From Nocardioides_C sp963700955 (GTDB taxonomy: Bacteria; Actinomycetota; Actinomycetes; Propionibacteriales; Nocardioidaceae): DNA of 64,000 bases. Positions 30,827 to 38,807 of this stretch are shown one piece after another. The stretch lies in contig CAVOZH010000005.1 in the NCBI GenBank assembly GCA_963700955.1, forward strand, positions 310,001 to 374,000, in the 5' to 3' direction. The notes under the pieces were generated by a model. That model had not been told where the DNA came from. It did no database searches and was given only the letters and a program-made list of their open reading frames with translations. A program made the position numbers and the translations under genes. The stretch's first letter is position 1. Every line of letters begins with the position of its first letter.

Positions 30827-31225
30827 TCAGCGCTGCCTGCCGTCGACCGTGGTGGTGGTGCGCTCGGCGTAGAAGCAGACCAGACCCTGGACCGCGGCCA
30901 TCGCGGTGACGGGGTCCTCGTACGACCAGGCAACGTCGGCGCCAGAGGCGCCGGCCGGCTCGTAGGACCAGTACGTCGCCCGCCCCTTGAACGGGCAGAC
31001 GGTCGTGGTCGTCGTACGCCGGAGCAGGTCGAGCCGGACGTCCTCGCGGGGCAGGTACCAGCGGGGAGGACAGCCGCGCTCCTGCAGCAGCGTGGCCCGG
31101 TCGCTCGCGGCCAGGACGACCCCGCCGACGCGGACCTGGACCCGGCAGTCGGCCGGTTGCAGCGAGATCCGTTGCTCGCCGGCACGCGGGCGGGTCAGGT
31201 CGCCGTCCTCCTGCGGCGGGTTCAT
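30827..31225 (-). CDS. DUF427-domain protein
   Basis: 132 residues of the DUF427 fold: VQVRVGGVVLAASDRATLLQ, then RWYLPREDVRLDLLRRTTTT, TVCPFKGRATYWSYEP, DVAWSYEDPVTAMAAVQGLV and CFYAERTTTTVDG. The CPFKG-x-A-x-YW motif is the family signature. Its start overlaps the stop of the LuxR-type regulator by four bases (ATGA), so it is the second gene of that operon. The biochemical role is not known for the family. Confidence 0.88.
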   Translation of the reverse strand: MNPPQEDGDLTRPRAGEQRISLQPADCRVQVRVGGVVLAASDRATLLQERGCPPRWYLPREDVRLDLLRRTTTTTVCPFKGRATYWSYEPAGASGADVAWSYEDPVTAMAAVQGLVCFYAERTTTTVDGRQR

Positions 31226-33516
31226 CGGTGACGCGCCTCCCGCTCGACCACCCAGGCGACCACCTGGGTGCGAGACCCGAAGCCGAGCTTGCGCAGGATG
31301 TGATCGACGTGGCTCTCCACGGTGCGCTGGGAGATCAGCAGCTGCTCGGCCGTCTCCCGGTTGGAGAGTCCGCACCCGACGAGGTGGGCCACCTCGAGCT
31401 CCCGGCGGGTCAGCGGGACCTGCTCCTCCGGCGCCTCCTCGACCGGAGTCTGCTCCAGCGCCAGGGCGAGCACCTGCTCGTCGGACAGCGCCGCGCCGCG
31501 CCGGAACGCCGCACGGAAGGCAGCGTCGCCACGGTCGATCTCGGCGCGCTCCTCGCTGCGCCGCCGGTTCACTGACAGGTACGGCACGGCGTCCGGGTCC
31601 ACGCCGAGGTGCCGCCACCGTGCGTCCGCGGCACCGAGCAGCGTCGCGGCGCGCTCCGGGCGCCGCTCGGCGGCCGCCACCCAGGCCAGCACCTCGAGGA
31701 CGAACGCCGTGGCCGAGCGGTCACCGAGGTCGATCTTCATCACCAGCGCCTGGCGCTCGAGCTCGACGGCCGCGTCCGGGTCGCCACGCAGCAGAGCCAG
31801 CATCCCTAGCGCGGCCAGCGCGTAGGACCGGACGTGGACCTCTCCGGCGGGTCCGGTGAGGTCGACACATGCCTGCAGCGCCGTACCGGCGCCGTCGAGG
31901 TCGCCCGCGAAGCCACGGCACAGAGCCAGGACAAAGAGCGCCAAGGACTCCAGCGGCCGGTCGCCGGCCGTGCGCGCGGCGGTCACGGCCTGCTCCAGCG
32001 GCGTCAGCGCCTCGGCGGGGCTGCCACGCCAGCTGGTCTCGACGGCGCGCGCGAGGAGCACGCGAATCCGCACGGCGTCGTCGACGGCGCCACCGGCGAG
32101 CAGCGCCGCTGCCTCGTCCAGCATCGATCGGCCGGTGGCCGGCTCTCCCTGCAGAGTCGCCGTCCAGGCCGCCATCGCGAGGGTGCGGGCCCGGGTGCCC
32201 GCGTCGGCCTCGGCGACCGCCGACGCGCGCGCCAGCCAGTGCCGGGCCTCGCCCAGGCGCCCGGTCACCGCCCAGTACGGCTCCAGGGCGGTCACCATCT
32301 CCAGGGCCTGCACCGCGTGCCGGGGGTCGCCGACGGCATGGCGGAGCGCCTCGCGCAGGTTGCCGTGCTCGCGCCGCAGCGTGCGGTACCACTCGGCCTG
32401 CTCGGGGCCGAAGGACGCGTCCGTGGCGGCGCGGACCAGGTCGGCGTACCACGCCAGATGCCGGTCCCGTCCGGCCCGCTGCTGCTCCGCGGTCAGCTGC
32501 TCTGCGGCGTACTCGCGCAGGGACTCGAGCATCCGGAAGCGCACGTACGACGCGCCGTCGTCCTCGCGCGTGAGCACCGACTTCTCCAGCAGCCCGTCGA
32601 CGAGGTCGAGCACGTCCGCCCCGTCGACGCCGTCGCCGGCGCACACCACCTCGGCGGCCTCCAAGGGGAACCCGCCGGTGAAGACCGACAACCGGGCCCA
32701 GAGCAGCTGCTCGTCGGGAGTGCACAGCTCGTTGCTCGCCTCCAGCGAGGCGCGCAGCGAGCGCTGCCGGGCCGGCGCGTCCCGCGCGCCCTTGGCGAGC
32801 AGCCGCTGCCGGTCGCCGAGCCGGTCGAGGATGCCCCGGGGCGACAGCACGGGGATCCGGGCCGCCGCCAGCTCGACGGCGAGCGGCACCCCCTCGAGCG
32901 CTTCGCAGAGCATCGCGACCGCGGCGGCGTTGTCCTCGGTGAGCCGGAACGACGGCAGGGCGGCCGCCGCCCGGGCGGCGAAGAGCGCCTGCGCCTCGTC
33001 GGCCGCCAGCGGCCCGACCGGCACAACGACCTCACCGGTCACACCGAGCTGCCGCTGGGACGTGGCCAGCACCCGCAGCCGAGGCGCCGCGGTGAGCAGC
33101 ACCGCCACCAGCTCCACCGCCGCGTCGAGCATCGCCTCGCAGCTGTCGAGCACCAGCAGGCCGGCTCGGTCGGCGACCGCGGCGGCGACGTCATCGGCAC
33201 CCGCGGCGCCGTACGGCAGCTCAACCCCGAACGCCCCGGCCACCGAGTACCCCAGGAGGTCGGGATCGACCAGGTCGGCGAGGTCGACGGCCCACGTGTC
33301 CTCCCGGCGTGCCCGCTCGTGGTCGGCCGCCGCGGCGCGGGCCAGGGTCGTCTTGCCTATCCCACCCTGCCCGGTGAGCGTGACCAGCCGCGCCGAAACC
33401 AGCATCCGCCGCAGGTCGGCGAGCTCCTGGCGGCGCCCCAGCAGAGGCTCACCGGGACGCGCCGGCACCACGGCCGGCCACGGATGTGGCATCGGCTGCT
33501 GCGTCGGGTGCCGCAT
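31222..33516 (-). CDS. LuxR-family regulator with AAA/NB-ARC and TPR regions
   Basis: 764 residues. An NB-ARC/STAND-type ATPase (Walker A TGQGGIGKT 48-56, Walker B GLLVLDSCEAML) is followed by a helical/TPR sensor region (about 320-680) and a C-terminal LuxR helix-turn-helix (LTRRELEVAHLVGCGLSNRE, then TAEQLLISQRTVESHVDHIL). Such proteins use ATP-driven oligomerisation to switch on promoters. The ATG is chosen for GAGGA ten bases upstream and because the family begins with a short tail before LLGRRQELADL. It is co-translated with the DUF427 gene. An inverted GGGTACCCC repeat starts 25 bases upstream. Confidence 0.88.
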   Translation of the reverse strand: MRHPTQQPMPHPWPAVVPARPGEPLLGRRQELADLRRMLVSARLVTLTGQGGIGKTTLARAAAADHERARREDTWAVDLADLVDPDLLGYSVAGAFGVELPYGAAGADDVAAAVADRAGLLVLDSCEAMLDAAVELVAVLLTAAPRLRVLATSQRQLGVTGEVVVPVGPLAADEAQALFAARAAAALPSFRLTEDNAAAVAMLCEALEGVPLAVELAAARIPVLSPRGILDRLGDRQRLLAKGARDAPARQRSLRASLEASNELCTPDEQLLWARLSVFTGGFPLEAAEVVCAGDGVDGADVLDLVDGLLEKSVLTREDDGASYVRFRMLESLREYAAEQLTAEQQRAGRDRHLAWYADLVRAATDASFGPEQAEWYRTLRREHGNLREALRHAVGDPRHAVQALEMVTALEPYWAVTGRLGEARHWLARASAVAEADAGTRARTLAMAAWTATLQGEPATGRSMLDEAAALLAGGAVDDAVRIRVLLARAVETSWRGSPAEALTPLEQAVTAARTAGDRPLESLALFVLALCRGFAGDLDGAGTALQACVDLTGPAGEVHVRSYALAALGMLALLRGDPDAAVELERQALVMKIDLGDRSATAFVLEVLAWVAAAERRPERAATLLGAADARWRHLGVDPDAVPYLSVNRRRSEERAEIDRGDAAFRAAFRRGAALSDEQVLALALEQTPVEEAPEEQVPLTRRELEVAHLVGCGLSNRETAEQLLISQRTVESHVDHILRKLGFGSRTQVVAWVVEREARHR

Positions 33517-33540
33517 GATGTCCTCGATCCTGCGTCGGGC

Positions 33541-33575
33541 GGGTACCCCCCCGTGGAAAACAGGTAGGGGTACCC
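33541..33575. promoter_or_regulatory. Inverted GGGTACCCC repeat upstream of the LuxR gene
   Basis: GGGTACCCC (33541-33549) and its exact complement GGGGTACCC (33567-33575), centres 26 bp apart. Each half is itself palindromic (GGGTACCC). The spacer contains an AT-rich GTGGAAAACAGG. It is a good candidate operator for autoregulation. Confidence 0.55.
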
Positions 33576-33725
33576 GTAGATGTGCCGTGTTGTCCGGGTG
33601 CCGCGCCGCGCGACGATGAGGGGGGCCGTGAGGGAGCGGTGAGAGGCGCTTACCGGCGTGACCGCGTGGCTGCTGGGAGGTGCCACGAGGTCGGCGAGGG
33701 ACCAGTCCCTGGCACGTCCCTCGTC

Positions 33726-33763
33726 CGAGGCCCCTGGATCCTGGCCCCGATCCAGGGGCCTCG
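33726..33763 (-). terminator. Terminator hairpin with a 15-bp perfect stem
   Basis: CGAGGCCCCTGGATC, an eight-base loop, then GATCCAGGGGCCTCG. It lies 85 bases past the DUF5995 stop codon and would separate that gene from the LuxR promoter region. The rest of the 331-base gap carries the inverted repeat at 33541 and no gene. Confidence 0.8.
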
Positions 33764-33847
33764 CGCTGCCTCGGCATCGCCTGCCTCCTTCCGCCCCCGC
33801 GCGCGTCCGAGCCGCCGGTGACCGTGCGGTGACCGGCCGGCAGTGGT

Positions 33848-34837
33848 CTAGTAGCCGTAGGGCTTCGCCGGACCGAAGTCGTACGGCAGCGGCGGCGCGT
33901 CGTCGTGGTGCGCGGCGCACCAAAGGTCTCGGGGACCGGACGACGTGAGCGGCGGGGCGTATGACTGCGTCTTCAGCAGCGTCTGTGCATCGGCCACGGC
34001 CTCGGCCTCGATCGACGCGGCGACGAGGGCACGCGCCTCCGGGGTCTTCGCCGACACCAGCGCCTCGGCGTTGCGCCAGGCGGCCTCGCGCTGCGCGGAG
34101 ACGGCCTGGAACAGCGTGAGGTAGCTGAGCCCGAAGGGGTCGTTGGCGTCGTCGGCGGTGGGGTCGAAGCGGGTCGCGAACTCGGCCAGCATCGGCTTCG
34201 TGGCGGTGTAGAGCCACTGCTCGACCGCGTCGTAGTCGGGCTTGCGCGAAGACCCGTCCGGCGCGACCAGCCCGACACCGGCAAGCACGAACGGCAGGTC
34301 GCGGTTGATGTGAGCGTTCATGCCGAGCAGCAGGCTGCCAGTGGCGCTGACCCGCTTGTCCCGGGAGGCGTCGAAGGCGATGCGCCACGCCTCCGGCACC
34401 GAGGCGAGGTCGCCCGAGCTGTAGGCGTAGTAGGCGTCGGTGTAGTACTTCGCGAAGACGGCGTCCTGGTGGTTGGCGAACGGCACGTCCTGGTAGTAGC
34501 CGGGGATGTCCCGGCTCCATCCGTAGGTCTGCGTCATGCGCAGATAGGCACGGGCGAACACCGCGTCGTGCGAGCAGCTCTTCGCGGTGTCGTCGGCGAT
34601 CCGCGCCAGCTCTTTGAGCGTCGCCTTGAGACAGGTGTCACGGCCGGCGACGCAGTCGTTCTCGCTGGTCGGCACGTACGCGTCGGTCCAGCCTGCGAGG
34701 TACGACGACCACGGCACGTTCGGATCCGGGGCCGCCGACGCGGTCGGGCCGCCGGCGACGAGCGCGGCGACCAGTGCTCCCGCCAGGACTCCCCCCGTCC
34801 ATCGGGCACGACGAAGAATGGACTTCGCGGACAACAT
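33848..34837 (-). CDS. Secreted DUF5995-family protein
   Basis: 329 residues with a Sec signal peptide (WTGGVLAGALVAALVAG, cleavage near ASA at residue 35). The mature part is helical: WSSYLAGWTDAYVPTSENDC, then VFAKYYTDAYYAY, VPEAWRIAFDASRDK, and GMNAHINRDLPFVLAGVGLV, the GMNAHINxDL block being the DUF5995 signature. Its spaced His/Asp residues suggest a possible metal site. Function unknown. It sits between two related LuxR-type regulators, with a strong terminator behind it and short tandem repeats before it. Confidence 0.8.
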   Translation of the reverse strand: MLSAKSILRRARWTGGVLAGALVAALVAGGPTASAAPDPNVPWSSYLAGWTDAYVPTSENDCVAGRDTCLKATLKELARIADDTAKSCSHDAVFARAYLRMTQTYGWSRDIPGYYQDVPFANHQDAVFAKYYTDAYYAYSSGDLASVPEAWRIAFDASRDKRVSATGSLLLGMNAHINRDLPFVLAGVGLVAPDGSSRKPDYDAVEQWLYTATKPMLAEFATRFDPTADDANDPFGLSYLTLFQAVSAQREAAWRNAEALVSAKTPEARALVAASIEAEAVADAQTLLKTQSYAPPLTSSGPRDLWCAAHHDDAPPLPYDFGPAKPYGY

Positions 34838-34905
34838 GGCTCCCTCCCCAGGCAGCGCGATGCGCAGCCCCCATTGTGCATACGAGGGGGTCCGAAAAGG
34901 CCATA

Positions 34906-34949
34906 CGGTCTAGCCCTATCGGTCTAGCCCTGTCGGTCTCTAGACCTGT
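34906..34949. repeat. 14-bp tandem repeats CGGTCTAGCCCT(A/G)T
   Basis: Two full units (34906-34919, 34920-34933) and a third diverged one (CGGTCTCTAGACCTGT) run into the stop codon of the LuxR-type gene at 34940. They lie in the 102-base gap before the DUF5995 start. They may be a regulator-binding array or slippage product. Confidence 0.6.
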
Positions 34950-37285
34950 CGCTGCGCGGCCACCCACGCGGCCAGCTGCGCCCGGGAGGTGAAGCTGAGC
35001 TTGCCGAGGATGTGGGCGACGTGCCCCTCGGCCGTGCGCTTCGCCATCACCAGCCGTTCGGCGATCTCGCGGTTGGTCAGGCCCTCGGCCACCAGCGCGG
35101 CGATCTCGCTCTCCCGCCGGGTCAGCCGGACCTCGTCGCCGTGCTCCGCGGACGCGGGAGCCGGCGTACGTCGCCCGAGGGCGAGTGCGACCGCCTCGTC
35201 GAAGCGCAGCGTCGACCCCTCGTCGAAGGCCCGCCCGAAGGCGGCGTCGCCCAGCGCCTCCCGGGTCTGTGCGAGGCAGCTGTCGTGGTCCTCGTGAAGG
35301 TGGCCGAAGAGGCTCGCGCCGATCGAGTCAAGCGCGGCCTGCACCGCCCCGAGGAGGCGGGCGGCCGCTGTGGGGTGGCCGGCCTCGGACTCGGCCCACG
35401 CGACCACCTCGACCGACATCGCCATGCCCATCCGGTCGCCGAAGGGCTCCTTGAGCCGGAGCACGTCGCGGGCGTACGTGCGCGCCCGGGCCCCGCGTCC
35501 GATCCGCCACTGGACCAGTGCCTCCACCCACCGCGCCAGGGCTGCGCACCAGCGCTCGGAGGCCGCCTCGCTGAGCGCGATGCACTCCTCGGCGTACGCC
35601 ATCGCCTGGTCCGGATCGCCCAGGGTGGCGTGCACCGTGGCGAGCTGGACCAGCGCGAGCGGGACGCCGAACGGGTCCATGCCCTGCCGGTGCAGCGCCA
35701 GCGCCTCCTCCAGCAACGGCACCGCCGCGGCGGGCTCGCCCCAGAAGGCCGAGGCAAGTGCCAACCCGTGGAGGGCGTGCGCGCGCCAGGTAGCGTTTCC
35801 GGCGGCCGTCGCCGCCGCGAGCGCCTCCTCCAGCAGCGGCTTGCCGACGTCGATCTCTCCCTGCAGGACGGCCAACCGGCCGGCGACCTCCAGGCCAGCG
35901 GCCCGGGCGACGCTGCGCTCGACGGGTTCGTCGTCGCCCGGCGCCGGCAGCTGGGTCAGCAGCCGCTCCACCCACGCCCGGCCCTCGCCGAAGCGGCCCA
36001 CCATGACCCAGTGGTGTTGCAGCGCCGAGGCCATTCGCAGGCCCTCGACCGCGTCGGAAGGGTCGTGCGCCAGCCGTTCGAGCGCCGCGCGGAGGTTGTC
36101 GTGGTCGGCGCGCAGCCGGGCGAACCAGTCGACCTGGGCCGGGCCGAAGAGCTCCCCGGCGGCGGTCACGGCCAGCCCGGCGTACCACCGGCGGTGCCGC
36201 TCGGCGTACGGCGCGGCGCCGCCGGTCTCTGCCAGCCGCGCGTCGCCGTACTCGCGCAGCGACTCCAGCATGTGGAAGCGCGCGGCACCGCCGATCTCGA
36301 CCGGCTCGCGCACGAGGACCGACTTGGCCACGAGCCCGTCGACGACGTCGGAGAGCACTGCGCCCGGAAGGTCGTCGTCGCAGGCGACGGCCTCCAGCGC
36401 CGCGAGGTCGAACCCGCCGCTGAACACCGACGCACGCGCCCACGCCAGCCGCTCCCGCGGCTCGAGCAGGTCGTGGCTCCAGTCGAGCAGCGCCTGGAGG
36501 GTCTGCTGCCGGGGCAGCGCCGCCCGGCTCCCTCGGGTGAGCAGGGCGAAGCGGTCGCTGAGCCGCTCGAGAATCTGCTCCACGGTCAGCGACCGCACCC
36601 GCACCGAGGCCAGCTCGATCGCGAGCGGCATCCCGTCGAGCCGCCGGACCAGCTCAGCCAGCGACTCCTGGTTGACCGCAGTGACCTGGAACGACGAGCA
36701 GCTCGCGGTGGCCCGGTCGACGAAGAGCCGGACCGCGTCGTAGTGCATCAGCGCCTCCGGGGACCCGGTGGCCTGGCCGGGGCCGGGCGTCGGCAGCGGC
36801 GGCACGGTGAGCACCAGCTCGCCGGGCAGCGCCAGCGCGTGCCGGCTGGTGACCAGGACCCGGACGCCCGGGCAGCTGCGCAGCAGCTCTGACGCCAGCG
36901 CCGTGGCGGCCTCCTGCACGTGCTCGCAGTTGTCGAGCACCAGCAGCAGATGGCGGTCGCGCAGGTGCGCGACGAGGCGCTCGGTGGGGCTGCCGCGGTC
37001 GGCGGACCGGATGCCCAGCGCCCCGACCACGGTCTCGGGCACCAGCTCGGGTACCTGCACGGGGGCCAGCTCCGCGACCCACGCGCCGTCGGCCAGGCTG
37101 CGCTCCTGGTCCGCCGCCGCGCGGAACGCCAGCCGGGTCTTGCCGATCCCCCCGGGTCCGAGCAGCGTCACCAGCCGGTGCGTGGCCAACCCGGTACGCA
37201 CTGCGGCGAACTCGTGCCTGCGTCCCACGAAGCTCGACAGCTCCGCGGGCAGGTTGCTCCGCCGTTCCGCCGTGGTCCCGACCAT
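34940..37285 (-). CDS. LuxR-family regulator with AAA/NB-ARC and TPR regions, second copy
   Basis: 781 residues with the same plan as the gene at 31222: N-terminal ELSSFVGRRHEFAAVRTGL, Walker A LGPGGIGKT (42-50), Walker B LLLVLDNCEHVQEAA, sensor-like RVLVTSRHALALPGE, HMLESLREYG, a TPR region (about 400-680), and C-terminal LuxR helix-turn-helix (LTRRESEIAALVAEGLTNRE, then IAERLVMAKRTAEGHVAHIL). It is clearly homologous to, but diverged from, the first copy. It reads toward the DUF5995 gene and could control it. The signal is unknown. Confidence 0.88.
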   Translation of the reverse strand: MVGTTAERRSNLPAELSSFVGRRHEFAAVRTGLATHRLVTLLGPGGIGKTRLAFRAAADQERSLADGAWVAELAPVQVPELVPETVVGALGIRSADRGSPTERLVAHLRDRHLLLVLDNCEHVQEAATALASELLRSCPGVRVLVTSRHALALPGELVLTVPPLPTPGPGQATGSPEALMHYDAVRLFVDRATASCSSFQVTAVNQESLAELVRRLDGMPLAIELASVRVRSLTVEQILERLSDRFALLTRGSRAALPRQQTLQALLDWSHDLLEPRERLAWARASVFSGGFDLAALEAVACDDDLPGAVLSDVVDGLVAKSVLVREPVEIGGAARFHMLESLREYGDARLAETGGAAPYAERHRRWYAGLAVTAAGELFGPAQVDWFARLRADHDNLRAALERLAHDPSDAVEGLRMASALQHHWVMVGRFGEGRAWVERLLTQLPAPGDDEPVERSVARAAGLEVAGRLAVLQGEIDVGKPLLEEALAAATAAGNATWRAHALHGLALASAFWGEPAAAVPLLEEALALHRQGMDPFGVPLALVQLATVHATLGDPDQAMAYAEECIALSEAASERWCAALARWVEALVQWRIGRGARARTYARDVLRLKEPFGDRMGMAMSVEVVAWAESEAGHPTAAARLLGAVQAALDSIGASLFGHLHEDHDSCLAQTREALGDAAFGRAFDEGSTLRFDEAVALALGRRTPAPASAEHGDEVRLTRRESEIAALVAEGLTNREIAERLVMAKRTAEGHVAHILGKLSFTSRAQLAAWVAAQRQV

Positions 37286-37486
37286 CGCGCGGCAAGCCTA
37301 GCCCTGCCGGCGGGCCGCACCAGTGCGAAGCCGGCGGGCGGCTCAGCCGTCGTCGTACCCGACTCGCAGCAGTTCGTGATCTCGGCGACCAGCGGCGTCG
37401 CGACCCTCCACAGAGCTCTTGACGCGGCCTGTCCACTGCGGACAGGGTGCTTGCTCCTTGGTGCTCGCCACCCCTTGGGAGGACAG

Positions 37487-38266
37487 ATGACAGCCGACTA
37501 CACCTCGATCCGGGTCGAGCGGTCAGGGCCGGTCACGACGGTCGTCCTGGCCAGGCCGGAGAGACGGAACAGCGTCGACGGCCCCACCGCAGCCGAGCTT
37601 TCGGACGCCTTCCGCGCCTTCGACGCCGACCCCGAGGCGTCGGTCGCGGTCCTGTACGGCGAAGGCGGGCACTTCTGCGCCGGCGCGGACCTGAAGGCAA
37701 TCGGCACCAGCCGAGGCAACCGCCTGGCCCCTGACGGTGACGGGCCCATGGGGACCACCCGGCTAGAGCTGTCGAAGCCGGTGATCGCCGCCGTCGAGGG
37801 CTACGCCGTTGCGGGAGGCCTCGAGCTCGCCATCTGGTGCGACCTGCGGGTCGCCGCCGACGACGCCGTCTTCGGGGTCTTCTGTCGGCGATGGGGAGTC
37901 CCGCTCATCGACGGCGGGACGGTTCGGCTTCCCAGGCTGATCGGAACCAGTCGGGCCCTCGACATGATCCTCACCGGGCGGCCGGTTCCGGCGTCCGAAG
38001 CGCTCGACTTCGGCCTCGCCAACAGGGTGGTCCCTCACGGCCGGGCACGTGAGGTGGCAGAGCAGCTCGCCGCGCAGCTGGCGCAGTTCCCGCAGACCTG
38101 CCTGCGCAACGACCGTCGGTCGGTGCTCCATCAAGGGGGTGAGCCTCAAGACGACGCCATGGCCTACGAGTTCACGCTCGGCCTGGAGTCGGTGGCCGCA
38201 GACGGGATCGAGGGTGCCGGCCGGTTCAGCGAGGGCGCCGGCCGTCACGGGGACTTCTCGATCTGA
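37487..38266 (+). CDS. Crotonase / enoyl-CoA hydratase-family protein
   Basis: 259 residues with the crotonase fold: VTTVVLARPERRNSVDGPTA, the oxyanion strands GGHFCAGADLKAI and AVEGYAVAGGLELAIWCDLR, and FGVFCRRWGVPLIDGGTVRL. The last block belongs to the subgroup that lacks the paired catalytic Glu residues of true enoyl-CoA hydratases (usual PExxLG...PGxGGTQ), so the reaction may differ from simple hydration. GGGAGG precedes the ATG. It is not linked to the side-chain operon, about 3.5 kb away. Confidence 0.87.
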   Translation: MTADYTSIRVERSGPVTTVVLARPERRNSVDGPTAAELSDAFRAFDADPEASVAVLYGEGGHFCAGADLKAIGTSRGNRLAPDGDGPMGTTRLELSKPVIAAVEGYAVAGGLELAIWCDLRVAADDAVFGVFCRRWGVPLIDGGTVRLPRLIGTSRALDMILTGRPVPASEALDFGLANRVVPHGRAREVAEQLAAQLAQFPQTCLRNDRRSVLHQGGEPQDDAMAYEFTLGLESVAADGIEGAGRFSEGAGRHGDFSI

Positions 38267-38407
38267 GCAGAGGGGCGGCCCTGAGCTGCGAAAGCGCGTG
38301 GGTCAAGCGGCCGTTCGTGATCGTGGGCGCGGGCAGCCCCTCGATTTCCTCCGTGCGGTGCACCTCCCGCCGTACGATGCGAGTGCCGGAGCGTCAGGAG
38401 GCGGCTC

Positions 38408-38794
38408 ATGAACCTGGAGAAGGTGATCTTCGGGTTCTTCGTGGTGTTCGCCGCCACGTTGAACTTCGGGTTCTTCCTCGGGGACATCGCCAAGCCGGAG
38501 CTGCACAACATCTACGAGCTGTTCGCAGCGGTGGTCGTGAACCTCATCGCGACCGTGCTGAAGTTCGGGGACCGCACGCAGATCGGCGCGGTGCACCTGG
38601 CGACCAGTCTGGTCGCCAGTCTGCAGCTCATCGCGGCCTCGATGGTCTGGGCCTGGGCGACGAACGTGTCCGCCTCGGGGATGAACCCCGAGACCACGGC
38701 GAGCGTGGTGTCGCTGTCGGGCGGGGCGCTGTTCGCCAACATCGTCTCCGTCGTGCTCCTCACGGTCGAGACCGTGTCGTTCCAGCGGCGGTAG
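38408..38794 (+). CDS. DUF6394-type membrane protein next to a K+ channel
   Basis: 128 residues with four predicted membrane helices: VIFGFFVVFAATLNFGFFLG, then LFAAVVVNLIATVLKFGDR, LATSLVASLQLIAASMVWA and GGALFANIVSVVLLTVETV. AGGAGG is well placed before the ATG. It ends 13 bases before the channel gene, so both are on one transcript. I recall this small family as DUF6394, often beside RCK-type K+ channels; a subunit role is inference. Confidence 0.7.
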   Translation: MNLEKVIFGFFVVFAATLNFGFFLGDIAKPELHNIYELFAAVVVNLIATVLKFGDRTQIGAVHLATSLVASLQLIAASMVWAWATNVSASGMNPETTASVVSLSGGALFANIVSVVLLTVETVSFQRR

Positions 38795-38807
38795 CCGGGA
38801 GACGGCC

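Noticed and set aside
31834..33619. Long plus-strand frames opposite the first LuxR-type gene
   Set aside because: No recognisable domain, extreme Arg/Ser composition, and the minus strand encodes a well-defined ATPase and HTH.
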